64,000 nt of DNA, taken from NCBI GenBank assembly GCA_964036045.1, contig OZ038390.1, positions 38,938,025 to 39,002,024 of the forward strand, written 5' to 3'. Each line of letters opens with the position of its first letter. Positions within the stretch are counted from its first letter, which is position 1. Below are positions 45,753 to 57,589 of this stretch, piece by piece. A program made the position numbers and the translations under genes. Below the pieces are notes generated by a model. It made no database searches, was not told the DNA's origin, and saw nothing but the letters and a program-made list of their open reading frames with translations. The DNA is from Eutreptiella sp. 'Long Island Sound 2002' (lineage: Eukaryota > Euglenozoa > Euglenophyceae > Eutreptiales > Eutreptiaceae).

Positions 45753-48395
45753 ATGTCAATTTACCGTCCTAAGAATGTCGACCTTAAGTGGGATACAATT
45801 ATGGACGTGGACGTCGATGGGGTGCTTGAAGGACGGGTCAAGCTGAACAAAGAGCTGCTGCTCCATGTCTGCGAAGCGAAGGTGGATTCGGACCAGCCTG
45901 AGGCCGGCGATACCTTCTCCCTCGGACATCTGTGGAGGGTCATGCAGGTGCTATTGGAGACAACGCTCTATGAGGACGGGCGTTATGCTCAGCGGGTCCA
46001 ACAGTTGGAGCAGCACGCCAAAGCCACAGCCGAACAGACCGAGGCACAGATCAAGGCTTTGACAGAGGAGCTGACCAAAGTATGGAAGAGGCCTTGCAGT
46101 GCAGGGGCGTCCTTAAGGGACTGGGTCGAAGGCTTCATCAAGGTGCAACAAGTCAGAACCCTTAGGCCATACTGGCTGGCATGGTAAGTCTCCGTGGCAC
46201 CTGTCATCAGAACGTGGCATGCCAAGGTAGCAAGAGTGGTTTTGGCTCGGATCAGAGCGAGATTTCATTTCATTTCATATTTGTGCAAAGCTGAGTACCA
46301 GCCTTGGACCAGACAGACTCACCGAAGCTGACACCGGAGTATTTGGCCAGGATTTCAGGGGTCAAGCAGTCCAAAGTTCCCAACATAGCCCAGCGGGTGT
46401 GGGTCAGCTCGGCCGCACTATAAGTGGTGAAGGTGGTTGGGTCTGCGGCCTCATCAGTGGTGTCCCAATCGTAGTAGAGAAGGGCCAATGACCAGGTTCA
46501 GTACAGCCACAAGGCTCATTCTAGTATGCCTCCATTTTTTTTTGCAAATTTCGTTGGCAGATGTGGGTAGCAATGGGGGGGTAGCCACGGGTGGCTGTCA
46601 GCAATTGGACAATGTTTCGGGGCATGAGTCTGTGTGACGAACACTCAACACACTGGCACCCGACAAGCACGCAGCGTGCCTCCAACAATCAGTGTCAGTG
46701 TTCGATGATATCTGGTTTGGCTTTCAGGCGGTCAAGTAGTTGGACCCGACCTGTGCGGCTGAAAAATCAATTTTTTCTGGGTGGGGATGGCAGAAGGCTG
46801 TTCGAGCCCCCCCCCCCCCCCCACAATGTGGGGACAGGGATTTGGAAAAGGGCTCGTTGCCGAAGGCATGTGTTACCCCAGAAAACCAGCCTGATCAAGG
46901 AACACCCCCCCCCCCCCCTGTTTGGGGCCTCGGTAATTAGTGTGGTTGCGGGATCAACACGGCACTTGGAGATTAATCGGTGGGGTCCGATACTGATGGA
47001 CTGCAGTTTTGTTGACTGTAGCATATTGGAGGGTGGCCCTGCTGCACTGTGCACGAATTTTTTGTACTGTCCTCTGCTCCATGCCTTTTCTGGCCCTGCA
47101 GAACAGGCATGAGGGTCTCTCCCGCCCCCTCCCCAAAACCCTTCAGGAAATGTGTTTACTGTGGGTGCAAGTGACGTCCAGACCTGCGGTTTCTCGCCCA
47201 TTCCCACAACGATGTGCTGCACTGTTGCAGTCTTGCAGGGCATCAGTGTATCAGTGTGTAGCTGAAGTTGTGACGTGAAGAAACAGACCACCACAACAAC
47301 CACCGCCAGCGCAACCAGAACCGCTGTCTCCTCCTCATCGCCCTCTGTCCATCTGAAACACCTCAAATCAAATGGACAACGTCACTGGCCTGTGGCCTCG
47401 TCAGATGGGGGCAGGGGGCACAGCATCGGGGGCCAGCGTCGGGCTGAGGTTCGGGCTCTGGCTGGGGTGCTTGTTGCCAAGCGAGGGGGCAGATCTTGGC
47501 TCAGGCGCGGGCTCACCAGCGGATTCGGGTTCGAGGGCGAGCGGTTGCTCCTCCTCCTCCTCCTCCTCCTCCTCCTCCTACTCCTCCTCCCATGCTTTTC
47601 GGCTTCTGTCCTACCACCTTAATGTATCACTCCCCATAACACAGGTCAAGGAAGAAAACGCTGTTTTGCGGGGTGAAAAGCCAGGCATTGTGCCCGTGAA
47701 GGGCCCCGCTGAGGCGGAGGAAAAAGGACCGATGTTGACAGAGGAAGAAGGCAAAGCTCTTCAAGAAAAGGTGCGGAAAATGCAAGAGCAGTACACCACA
47801 ATGATGAAGCAAAAGACTGCATTGAATGAGGAACTGCAGCAGCTGAAGGACGCGAATGCCAAGGACGACAAAGCGGCTCAAATCAAAGCCCTTGAGACGC
47901 AGGTGGTTTGTCTGACCGTGCGCCTGGATCAAGACCCCTGTTGCGGGCACCCCTTCCTTGGGAATTCAACGGGCCGCAAACGTTCAAAATCATGCATTGT
48001 GGCTTACCCGACTGATTTGCCTTTAGAAGATGTGCATGCTGAAAAAGGCAACATTCCGGCAGCATGTTCCGACACGTTCCAGCAACCCCGGTCGCCGAAA
48101 CGGGAGGGTAGTTGCACCTCATCCGACAATCCTACAAGAAGACCTCGCTGCAAATTCCTGCTTGCACAACACGCCCGTTCCCCGATATTTCCAGGTCCAG
48201 GAATTGAAGCTCGAGGGAGAGAAGAAAACGCAGGAGCTGGACACCGCGGGCAAGGCCCTCGACGGCAAATTGAATGAGTCCACTCAGTTCAAGAATTTGA
48301 AGATGATGTTGGGCCAAAAGAATGAGCTGCTGAAGGATCTGAGGGCCCGCCTCCAGAAATACGAAGTGGACCCTCCGGGTGGTGAGGAGGACTGA
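45753..48395 (+). CDS. Ciliary coiled-coil protein, LZTFL1-like C-terminus
   Basis: Three exons, 45753-46079, 47645-47902 and 48195-48395, all GT-AG and in phase, give 261 residues. The N-terminus (YRPKNVDLKWDTIMDVDVDG..., then LWRVMQVLLETTLYE) resembles the Dzip-like N-terminal domain of DZIP1/Iguana, a ciliary base protein. The rest is coiled coil, and the end, FKNLKMMLGQKNELLKDLRA then RLQKYE, closely matches the C-terminus of LZTFL1/BBS17, which regulates BBSome traffic into cilia. The length also fits LZTFL1 (about 300). It is therefore either a diverged LZTFL1 homologue or a hybrid; in both cases a flagellar role is likely. An upstream exon is possible, but the ATG at 45753 starts the similarity. 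A (CTC)n tract lies in intron 1. Confidence 0.72.
47548..47590. repeat. (CTC)n microsatellite
   Basis: About 14 trinucleotide units in intron 1 of the coiled-coil gene. It creates the poly-Leu and poly-Ser ORFs seen there. Confidence 0.95.
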
Positions 48396-51300
48396 TTGAG
48401 GGCAGAGGTGATTGGTGGTGGGATGGGGTGGGGTGGGGTGGGGAGGGGTTTGGTGTGGCAATTTTTTTTAGGGGGGAGGGAAACAATTGGGATGTGGATG
48501 GATCCACCAGGTCTCCGGCCTTGCTTGATGGGGCGATGCGAGCTGAGTGCGGCGCAACGGAGACCTCTCAGATTGGCATGGAGACTGCTACAACGGATTG
48601 GTGGGGGCCCCGACGTCCAGAAACAGCTATGCCACTCGCTGTCCCGCAGAGGAACGTTGCGTATCCGCCTCGTACCATGTACTACCCAATAATATCCGCC
48701 TTCATCCGCGGCGCAGGAGGAGCAAGACTCAGTGGGGCCCAGCTCCTTCTGATCACGTCTGACCTCACGTGCGCCGTCTGCCCAGGAATATGCAACCGTT
48801 TGGGGGCAAAGGTTTGGGTGCTTGTCGACGTTTTTTCTTGTTCTCTCTGTTGGTGTGAAATCGAGTCAAGAAATCTCAGATTTCAATGCAGACGTTTGTC
48901 ACTCAGCCAGCCCCCCCCCCTGTCCTCCGGTGCTTTCAAGTTTGACGATGGATTGAATTGCGCCGGGGGTTCCCCCTGAAGCCCCGCTCCCACTACCCTC
49001 CGGTCCCCTCAGGCCCCTCCCCCCCCCCCCGCCGCGCCACCCACACAGACCGCGATGCACACTTCGCTGCATCGCGCGTTGCTGATGCCTGCGACAAAAC
49101 CCGATCTGTTTGTGCGAATCACCAACGGCGAGTGTGCGGCGTTTGGGACTGCCGTGCGGTGCGAAGACCCGATGCCGCAGGGATTCGGCGTTGGGCTGTG
49201 GCTTTGTCGTGAGATAAGGACTGAGGACGGCGGAGTGTGTGTGGGTGGCGCTGGGGCTGGGCCTTCGACGACGGCCCCGCGCCGCCGGGGCTTCGGGTTT
49301 GTAGCGCAGAGCGCCCAACGCCGCCCCAGGCCTGGCCACGGCACTCCGCAAGTCTGCGCCGCGATGGCGCATTGTTCTTGTCGCAGTTGTCACGAGCGAC
49401 TGTTCCGATTCGCCCAAAGAGCGTGGGCTCAGGGGCTCCCGTGGCAAACGGATGTGGCGGTGGGGGTGTCTACCGCAGTCCTTCGCGCACCGCCGGGTCG
49501 CAGGAGGAGCGGCTGTTCGCGACCATTCCAGACCCGTGAGCCCGCCCCATCACAAATGACAACGTCGCATCTGCCGAATGAACCAAAGCTTAGCCCCAGG
49601 CCTCGACCCCGGGCTCCCTCTGCCCCCCCCCCCTCCCCCACACGCCACTTCCTTCGGGACGCAGATGTGCACACGACCCGTGCACAGCCCGCGCTACACG
49701 CCTCCCCCGGGGCCGCAGGGGCGCCGCGCGCGCACCCCCCCCCCCCTCTTCGTTGGGCCCTCGGCCACACGGAGTTGCATCCGGTGGCCGTGCCTGGGCC
49801 TCCTCTGGTCCGCCCGCCGAACGGGGCCTCCGACCACAAGTACGTTTGGGGGGAAGTCGACGCCTTCAGCCGAATCACGAACCGCCCGGTGCCTCGCGTA
49901 CGCCACACCCCCTGTTCTGGTGGGTCGGACACGAGGGCACCATTTCGGCTCCTCTGTCCCTGTTTTTGTGCCCCAGGGGGTGGGGGTGGGGGTGGGGGGG
50001 GGCTGGGGGGCATCCTCCGTCGGGGTACGCGCCTCTCCCCTACCCCCCCTCCCCCCCTCCCGTGCCCTGGCCGGCCACACTCGGTTGCCAAAAGTGGCCG
50101 GGGTCGGGTCTGACATGACCATCGGTGCCAACGCCGTCCGAAGGAAATTGTTGTCCAGGCCTCCCACACGCCTGTGGACGGGGCCCGCCTCCTTCCCAAA
50201 GGGGGCCTCTTGGCCACTTCTGGTTTTGTGTGGCGTCGGCGTCATGAACCAGCGAAGCGGCCCCGTGCCTTGGGCGGACAATCCGTCAGGCCACATTGTG
50301 GCATGATTTGAACATTTGGGGGTCTGCGGTGATCCCTGGGCACACTCCGTGTCTCAGCGCTTGGCCCTCTTTGTGCATTTGCTGCTTCTCAATGAACGAG
50401 GCGGTGTTCAGGGGCATTGGCACGTCCGGCACCTCCGGAGGGTGCCGGATGGGGACAAGCCAGCAACACCCAATCATCATGCAGAACGCGCCCCCCCTTC
50501 CCACTGTCGAAGCCCAGTGAGCTCAAGGGACCAAGGGCCTTCAACAAACCCAGCCCTCAGAGAAGTACCGGGCAAGGCCTCGGCCAAAAGCCCTTTCACA
50601 TCCAAAGTGTGTTGGCACATACCCCACTGTTAACTCTGGGCACCAGCTTACAGGGACCAGCAATGTGTTCCCCGACACGAGCTCCGTGGGTTCTACAGTG
50701 TAGCCCCCTGTTCCGAAGGGCAGGCACCATTCACCTCCGCCGCGTGCGCCCTTTCCATTATGAATGACAGTTTGTAATTTCACCCTGAGGCCTAAGAATA
50801 CCCCAAACTTCCCAACCTCTGCCACCACTGATCGTATCAGCAGCTCCGCTCGCTGTTTTTCCCCCTTGAAACAAAGTAGAAAGTCAAACGTTAAAATGAC
50901 ACGGTCACTTGGGGGAATCTGGCTTTAAGTTGGTATATGAGGAAGACTGTGAGGGCTGAGAATATTTGTGGGGACCGGGGTCAACCTGTTGGGTACCTGT
51001 GAGGGCTGCAGCCAGGAGTCTAATGTACCCCGGGGGGGGGGGGGGCGGGGGGGCGAAACTGTGTCATGGCAGCTTGGAAAAACACATGTCATACGAAGTC
51101 ATAGGCCTTAGTGGAAGTAATGGCCAGCATGGTGACATTCGGGACATGCTCCCACAGACACCTTGCATGGACAATATGGTCCTGTCTTTGGCAGTCTTCT
51201 CCTCAACAAATGGTAGTACAAACGACGCAACATGGGTGTGCAACCACTGAGTGGTGTGAGGGGGGCTCTGAGACAGCAGCCCATATTTTCCGTTCCGCTA

Positions 51301-51640
51301 CACCGGGGTCCTTTATGCTGCGCCATGGCCACCCCATGCCATTTCCCTAGAGGTGGTGTATACAGCAAAGTTTTTTTTTGGGGGGGGGAAAGGGTCCGAA
51401 AAATTTATCCATTGCATATTTTTCGATCCAGCAGATGTTTTGTGACACATTTTGGTTACAAATTGAAAAATTGAAACGGGCTCTTTCCCCAAGTGTGGGG
51501 GTTGGCGAATTGGCTTTTCTGCAACCAGCCCAAAGAGTCCCTGCCTAAGAGAGTATCGTCTGGGGACGGGTCTCCTCGCCCCCCCGCCCCCCCCCCCCCC
51601 CAAGACTTCATCCCACCCTGGAGTAAGTTCATCAAAGTCT
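48396..51640. other. GC-rich unassigned region
   Basis: Between 49030 and 50280 the GC content rises to exon-like levels and long ORFs overlap on both strands (plus 49055-50113, minus 49429-50217). An exon-like segment after TTGTCGCAG at 49379 (ATVPIRPKSVGSGAPVANG) ends at a GTGAGC donor near 49536. I recognise no family and cannot choose strand or exons, so no gene is called. C and G runs at 49018, 49736, 49978 and 51030 add low complexity. Confidence 0.4.
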
Positions 51641-51643
51641 ATA

Positions 51644-51925
51644 GGGGGCGCACCGTGCGCTGTGCGAAAAGTCGGCTGTTTTCCACCGCCGGTAGCCACG
51701 GATCCCAAGGTCCTGGATTCTGCACCCTACCACCCCCCTGCTGGTACACCAGGGATTTTTTTTTTAGTCTGATGCTTGCCACGGGTCCCAGGGTCCTGAA
51801 TTCTGCACCCCATGCTGTTTTGAATTCATCATACATCCTTCTGCAGGTGGGTGGTTTTCAGGGGTGTTCCCGGGATAAACAACGTAATAATTGGTGCTGT
51901 GCGCGCGCTGTGTGAAAACGCCCCC
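51644..51925 (+). mobile_element. GGGGG-ended element family C
   Basis: 282 bp from GGGGGCGCACCGTGCGC to GTGTGAAAACGCCCCC, flanked by ATA on both sides (51641-51643, 51926-51928). The motif GCGCTGTGYGAAAA lies just inside both ends in the same orientation. Inside, a GGATCCCAAGGTCCTG/GGTCCCAGGGTCCTG unit followed by AATTCTGCACCC occurs twice. No coding capacity. Confidence 0.75.
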
Positions 51926-51928
51926 ATA

Positions 51929-54067
51929 ACTTGAAGCGATGGCTTGACCACCCCTCCCCAACATGTAGAGGGGAAAGCTCAAAAAAGGCGACACCACAGC
52001 ACAGGATCCTCAGTGCTTGTCAGTCATATAGACATTTGGTGACAATTCTAAGCATGGTTGAGCAGGTGGAGCTGGTTGCAAATCCCCTCTTGCAGTGGGA
52101 TCCAAGGAAGTGAAAGTGCCGACTACCTGTTTCATGGCACCTGAAAATTTTCGAAAAATTGACTTTTTCCGAAACTCTTCTCAAACCTCTGGGATGGGTT
52201 TGCGTGATCATTTGGTGATTATACGGGTATACGCGAGCGCCCATTGGGACCCACGTACTGACCACTAGGCCGATGTGGCCCAGGCTATGGACGTTCGGTC
52301 ACTGATGTTTGCCGTCTGCATGATCACTCGCAAGTCATACGTGCACCCCAATGTGGTTTCATATGCACATATGGCACATTGACACAACAAGACACATGTC
52401 AAAAGATGGGGAACTAGAGATAAAACCACAATGCAGTCTTTCAAAGCGAACTTCCAGTCACTATTACTATCACTGCTGCCATCACTGTCATTAGTGGTGT
52501 CACTGGCAAAAACAAACAGTGAAGCCCGCATTTGTGGAGGGATGACAAATTGACAAACCAAATTTTGGGAAGACAAACCGACAACAGACCTTTTGGACTG
52601 AAAAAAGAAACGTGTTCAAAGAGGACCCAAAACCCCCACTGCCCTTCAGCCATTAGCATGCTGTCGAACATTTCCGCCCTCACGATATTTTCAAGACTGA
52701 AATTTCTATTGCCTTTGGCAGGGCACCTCAAAGAGAGGAGGGCGGCACCCGAATGGCCCAGATCATATTCTGAGGTTTATTCTGAGGAGCTTTTGTGAGA
52801 AAAGTGTGGGGCAGAGGGGGGTCCTGGGGGGTTCACCCCCCAGTTATATCTATAGCTGCTGCACATGAAAAACACCCAAGTGCATGCACAAACATCGCCT
52901 CAGATGAAAACAAAATACACATTTGAAACGTCCCCCACATGCCCCCCTGTGTTGTTAGGGGTGCTGGTGATGTTGGAGGCCACACTACTTCCTGTGAGCC
53001 ATATCCGCACATGTTGCGCCATTGATCTCTCAACGGCCACAACTTGCTGAGAGTGTCCAGCTGTGAAACTTGCATGGTGCTCACACGGTGTGCAACTCCC
53101 TTCTGGAAATATGGTGGTTGTGCCCCAACCCTCTCCCAGACTGAGTATGCAGTTTTTTTTGTCGCCCATTTTTTGCGGTTTCCTCCTTCATATTTAGGAA
53201 CCATGCAAATCCATAGGGTTCACCAGCGGTAGAATGTGCTGTAGGTTTCCAAAGGATCTTCCCAATGTGGCTCAAAAAACAACTCAGTCCCATGTGGTGG
53301 TTTTTCTGCGTCCTCCGAACGCTACCAACTGAAAGTCTCCAGGAATAGCACCAAGCCTCCAGGCGGTCATCCAAAAGTGCCCCACAATCAATGCTGTGCA
53401 CTGTGCACTGTGCCGGCGGATAAGACCTTTGCTGGTAGGCCCAAGGACTACCCCCCTCCCTGTGCCGTGAATTGCAGGGCCCAATGGGGCCAGCACACAA
53501 GCAACTGCAGTGCAGTGGGTGACCTCTGAGCGGATGCACACCATATACCCCCAAACAGGCAGAACTGCCCATGAGGATCTGGTGCAAAAAGGCGGACGCA
53601 CCAAACCAGTTTGACCTGCACTGCATGCCAGCCAGCGACGCCTGAGCAAGGGATCTCTGCCCTTGTCTCTAGCCCCTTCGCATGTTCTTGTGGAGGGCAG
53701 CGGGGGCAATCCGGCCATTCCCCAGATGACCGCCTCAAAAGGTGCGTGCTTCCTCAGAGTCCCGTTTGCGCCTCTTGTGTGATGCACGGTCCCAAGTCTC
53801 CGGGTGAAGGCATGTGGCACCCCCCTGGGAACCAACTCGCAGGATGCGTTGCAACGCAAGAACGCCCTGTGCACGATCAAAGGACACTTGTCCCGCCAAA
53901 AAGACGGCGCAAAGGAATCAAACAGGATGTCTCCACCCGTGGGATCAAATTTCCAGCAGATGGGGCGCCGGTTGGGGTCGATAAAGGCTGGTTGGTTACC
54001 GTGTATTGTCCCTTTTGTCGACGTCTATTTTCCAGGTTTGGAGATATGTCCATTTTGTTTCGTCGTC
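51929..54067. other. Region upstream of RAD18
   Basis: Several ORFs of 100-198 codons occur on minus (53284-53880 is the longest) and 155-171 codons on plus; none is recognisable. The plus frame at 53804 runs into the RAD18 first exon, but RAD18 similarity begins only at the ATG at 54068. Confidence 0.4.
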
Positions 54068-56781
54068 ATGTTCTTTGAGGATGAGGACGACGACCAGACA
54101 TTCTCTGATGCCGCGGTTCAAGCGGTCGCCAACAGCCTCTTGTGCCCGATTTGCAAAGAGTACTACAACTGCTGCATGATGTTGCCGGGCTGCAACCACT
54201 CTTTCTGCTCCTTGTGTGTGCGGAGAGGACTGGAGTACCACCCGCACTGCCCGGTCTGCAAGCAGCCCGCAGAGGCACAGCAGCTGATTGCAAACAGGTT
54301 TCACCGTTGTGTAGCGTGATGTCGGGTGAATGCCGGAGCGTTTCCCGTGTCGGCACGGCGTGACCCCGGTTTACATGGATTCGATGCTTCAAAACTCGGC
54401 CCTGCCGCATGTCATGTCTGCACAGGACTGTGGATGAGATCATAGTGGTCTTCAAGGCCGGGATCCCGGCGCTGAAGGCCCTTTGTGAGAAAGTCTTGGC
54501 GCAGGGCCCCACGACCCCCGCGGTCCCCGCCGCCGACGTGGCCCAGTCCTCCAACTGCAAACAGGACCCGGCGGACCCGCCACCGAAGCGCACGTCCAAT
54601 CGCCGGCCGCCGCGCGCGAATTACGCAGAGGACAGCCCCGTGGAAGCGTCGCAGGCATCGGAACGCAACGAGGACAGCGACTTCGAGGAGGCCTCCCCGT
54701 GTCTGAGGACGAGGGGGGCGCAGAAACGGAAGGCGGGGCAGCAGCAGGGCTCGGCGACGCCGACCCCGCGCAAAAAGGTGAAGCAGACGCCGCCGGATGC
54801 GCAGCAGAAGACTGACGGGCGTGCGCAGCAGAAGGCATGGCGCACGTCCCTCTCTCCGTTGTAGTGCACGGTTTGTGGAGGCATTCGAGGCATAGTTTTG
54901 GGTATTGGCAGGATTGCGCACCCGCTTTGTGGCTCAGCACCACTGGTCTGATTTTTGTTGGAGCGATCATCCCCCAATGAATGGCCATGATCCAGGCTTT
55001 CTGGCCCCGTTTTCCCCGAATCCCTGACTTATCTGCCCATGCGCCTAAACGCATTTGAAGACGGAGCTCCTTCCACTTCCCTCAGCGAAAACGTGAGAGC
55101 GCATCCAGGGCACCCACCGGACACTGGGCAAGACCATGCGGCCGGAGGCAACTTTTTGATACGCCACAGATATTGGGCGCCCGCCGCGGCTGGCTGCCTT
55201 GCGCTCCACTGCCCCGTGCACGCGTGGCTGGAAGCTCGCCCTCACCACAGAACCATGAGCACTCCCACGCTCTCCATGTGTGTGTTTGTTTGTGTGTGCA
55301 CATGCGCGAGCTCATGTGTGTCTGTCCGTGATTGGGTGTGCGTGTGTGTGCGGGGGCGGGGGCTCACGCACACGGAAACACAGAGAGGCAGGTTGTGGAC
55401 GGCCTGAGGACGGAGGTGTGTGGACAGCAACAACAGTCAAACGACACCCGCAACAACCAGCACAACCCCAATACGCCAACTACTGGGCGCCGCTGACGCG
55501 CAAACGGCACGTCCCACCACATCCAGCACAGCCCCAGCGCACCAACCACTGGGCTCCGCGAACGCGGAAACGACACCAGCGAGAGCACCGGCCACAGCGG
55601 CCGACAGAAAGCAGCAACCCGACGCAACATGCGAAGGGAACAACGGGTGACTGTCCAGGGCCCCGTAAAGAAACAACCACCCGACGGAATGTCACACAGG
55701 GGGTCAGCATGTGGGTGGCGGGTGGTCCGGGCGTGACGGCTCCTGCCAACAAAACACTTGCCACATTCGTGACACACGCCGATCCTCCCGCGACCGCTCT
55801 TTGCCCCCACAGTCCGCGGAGCCCGGGAAGGTGGAGTGCCCGATCTGCTCGCAGTGGATCGCGGACTACGGCATCAACCTGCACCTGGACCAGTGCCTGC
55901 GGAGGGCCGAGGGGGGCGCCGGCCCGGCCCCGGCGCGCCTGCCGCGCGTGCCGCCCGCGGCGCCGGCGGCGGCCCAGAGCGCGCCGGCCCCGTCCGGGGC
56001 CGCGCCGCCCGCGCCGAAGCGGGAGCGGCTCAAGAACCCGGTGTTCAACCTCCTGGCGCTGAAGGACCTGCGCGCCCTCCTGAAGGACCGGGGGCTGTCG
56101 CTCAAGGGCGACCGCAACGCCCTCATCCGGCGCTACAAAGAGTTTGTGCTGCGGTACAACGCCAATTTAGACCAGCTCCAGCCCAAGAGCGAGAAGGCCA
56201 TCGTGCTGGCCATCAACCGCGACGAGGAGGCGCGGGCCAGTGGCGCTGCCGGCGCCGTCGAGAAGGCCGCCCCCGCCGACTCGGGGGACGCGAAGCGGAG
56301 CTCGAAGGAGCAGTTCGAGGCTCTGAAGAAGGAGGTCCGGGAGCGGGCGTTGCGTGCGAAGGCGGCGGCGCAGGAGCGGCCTCCGCCGCCGCGCGCGGAT
56401 GGGGACGAGCGGACGGAGACCCCCGACTGCCCTGACAGTGCGGAGGCCGCGGTGTTGGGGGGCAGCAGCGTCACATCTGCCGCCCCCGGCCCCCCGGCGG
56501 CTGCCCCCGCGGCGGATCGTGCTCCGCCGCCAGCCACCGGGACCGCCCCCGCGACGGTACCGGACATTGCAGTTACGCCGCCTGAAGGGCCCAAGGGGCT
56601 GCAACCGCCGGGCGTTGTGGGCGAGGCCATGCAGCCCGGCCTCGGGCGGAGGGAGTCGGCCGATGGGACAGCGCTGAGCCAACTCACGGACAAGACCGAA
56701 AGGGTCGAGGACGACGACGACGACGACGACGACGAGGGGACGCTGACGTTGGAGGAGGACGATGAGCGGTGCTTGTGGTGA
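54068..56781 (+). CDS. RAD18: RAD18 E3 ubiquitin ligase
   Basis: RAD18, with the E2 RAD6, monoubiquitinates PCNA at stalled forks to start translesion synthesis. Exons 54068-54297, 54426-54777 and 55813-56781 join in phase (516 residues; human is 495). Visible domains: a complete C3HC4 RING (Cys 26, 29, 42, His 44, Cys 47, 50, 61, 64; HSFCSLCVRR), a UBZ zinc finger (CPIC...GINLHLDQC, Cys 203/206, His 218, Cys 222), and a SAP DNA-binding domain (about 272-310, FNLLALKDLRALLKDRGLSL). The block KEFVLRYNANLDQLQPKS follows SAP as in known RAD18. The rest is Pro/Ala-rich with a stretch of eight Asp near the end. Intron 1 is 128 bp. Intron 2 (1035 bp) has a TG-rich tract at 55278-55350. The donor at 54778 was chosen because it keeps phase with the UBZ exon. 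Confidence 0.95.
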
Positions 56782-57156
56782 TTGGGTCCGGGGCTGCGGC
56801 GTCGCGCTCGATGCGGGAGACGGACTGGCAGTGACTCGCCGCAGTGCCCCGGCGCAGGGCGTCCAGCGCGCAACTGTCCAAAGCTGCCTCGGCGCAAGGG
56901 GCCCAGATCTGTTGGATGGCCTGGTCGTTGTCCCGGTCAGCCAGCACTGAAACGCCCGCAGCCCCGGCAAACGTCCCCTGCAGACCATCCTGGTTTCCCT
57001 CCGTAAGACGGCGCTTACAAGTAGACGGCCCTCCGCATTGGGGGTCCCCCCCCCCCCACAAACACACAAACGCACAAGAACCATCATTGTCTTGAAAGAG
57101 CCCTACACTCACCTGTTCCCAATCACGAACATCGGAAGATGCACCGTAGAGCCTGA
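56684..57156 (-). CDS. Possible minus-strand exons convergent with RAD18
   Basis: Two exon-like pieces join in frame on the minus strand: 57156-57113, ending CAG|GTGAGT, and from 56977, after CTGCAG. The joined protein reads RLYGASSDVRDWEQ, then GTFAGAAGVSVLADRDNDQA, IQQIWAPCAEAALDSCALDA, RRGTAASHCQSVSRIERD. The splice sites are strong and the composition is protein-like. I do not recognise the family. It would overlap the 3' end of RAD18 by about 100 bases up to a stop at 56684. Another exon may lie in 57200-57585 (RAVLFPDTLANVHLGLFG). Confidence 0.3.
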
Positions 57157-57589
57157 CTGTCGCGGATCACAATGAGACACTGCACCGACATGGGCCACAT
57201 CTTTGGGGGGGGGTTTCAAAGAAGGGGCACGTCGATTGTGCTGCGTCGAGGGGCCATCGCGCTGCACGGCCCCAAGGACCCCTCGGCCCCGCGATACACC
57301 CAATCGCCCCTCATTCGTTCTGGGCGTTGAAACGGCCGTTGGTATTTTTGTGGTGGCGGGAAGACACGGAGACACCGGAAGTACGTGCACGTCCCACAAC
57401 GCCTCGAGGCGTGCACGGGCACCGGTGGCTCGGACCCAGTGCCAATCGGCCCCCGTGGTCACGCCGAAGAGCCCTAAGTGCACGTTTGCCAGTGTGTCAG
57501 GGAATAGGACCGCCCGTCCCTTGCACTGGCATGGCCCGATCTTAGCGCGGCGACCCCGTCCGGCCGTCGTTTGCCTGACCGCCATTTTG

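Noticed and set aside
49055-50296. Gene on plus (352 codons) or minus (262 codons)
   Set aside because: Long frames overlap on both strands in a GC-rich, homopolymer-rich stretch, with no recognisable domain to choose between them.
56133-57087. 254- and 306-codon minus-strand ORFs opposite RAD18 exon 3
   Set aside because: Shadows of the GC-rich RAD18 exon; the Ser and Val runs are the reverse of the Asp repeat.
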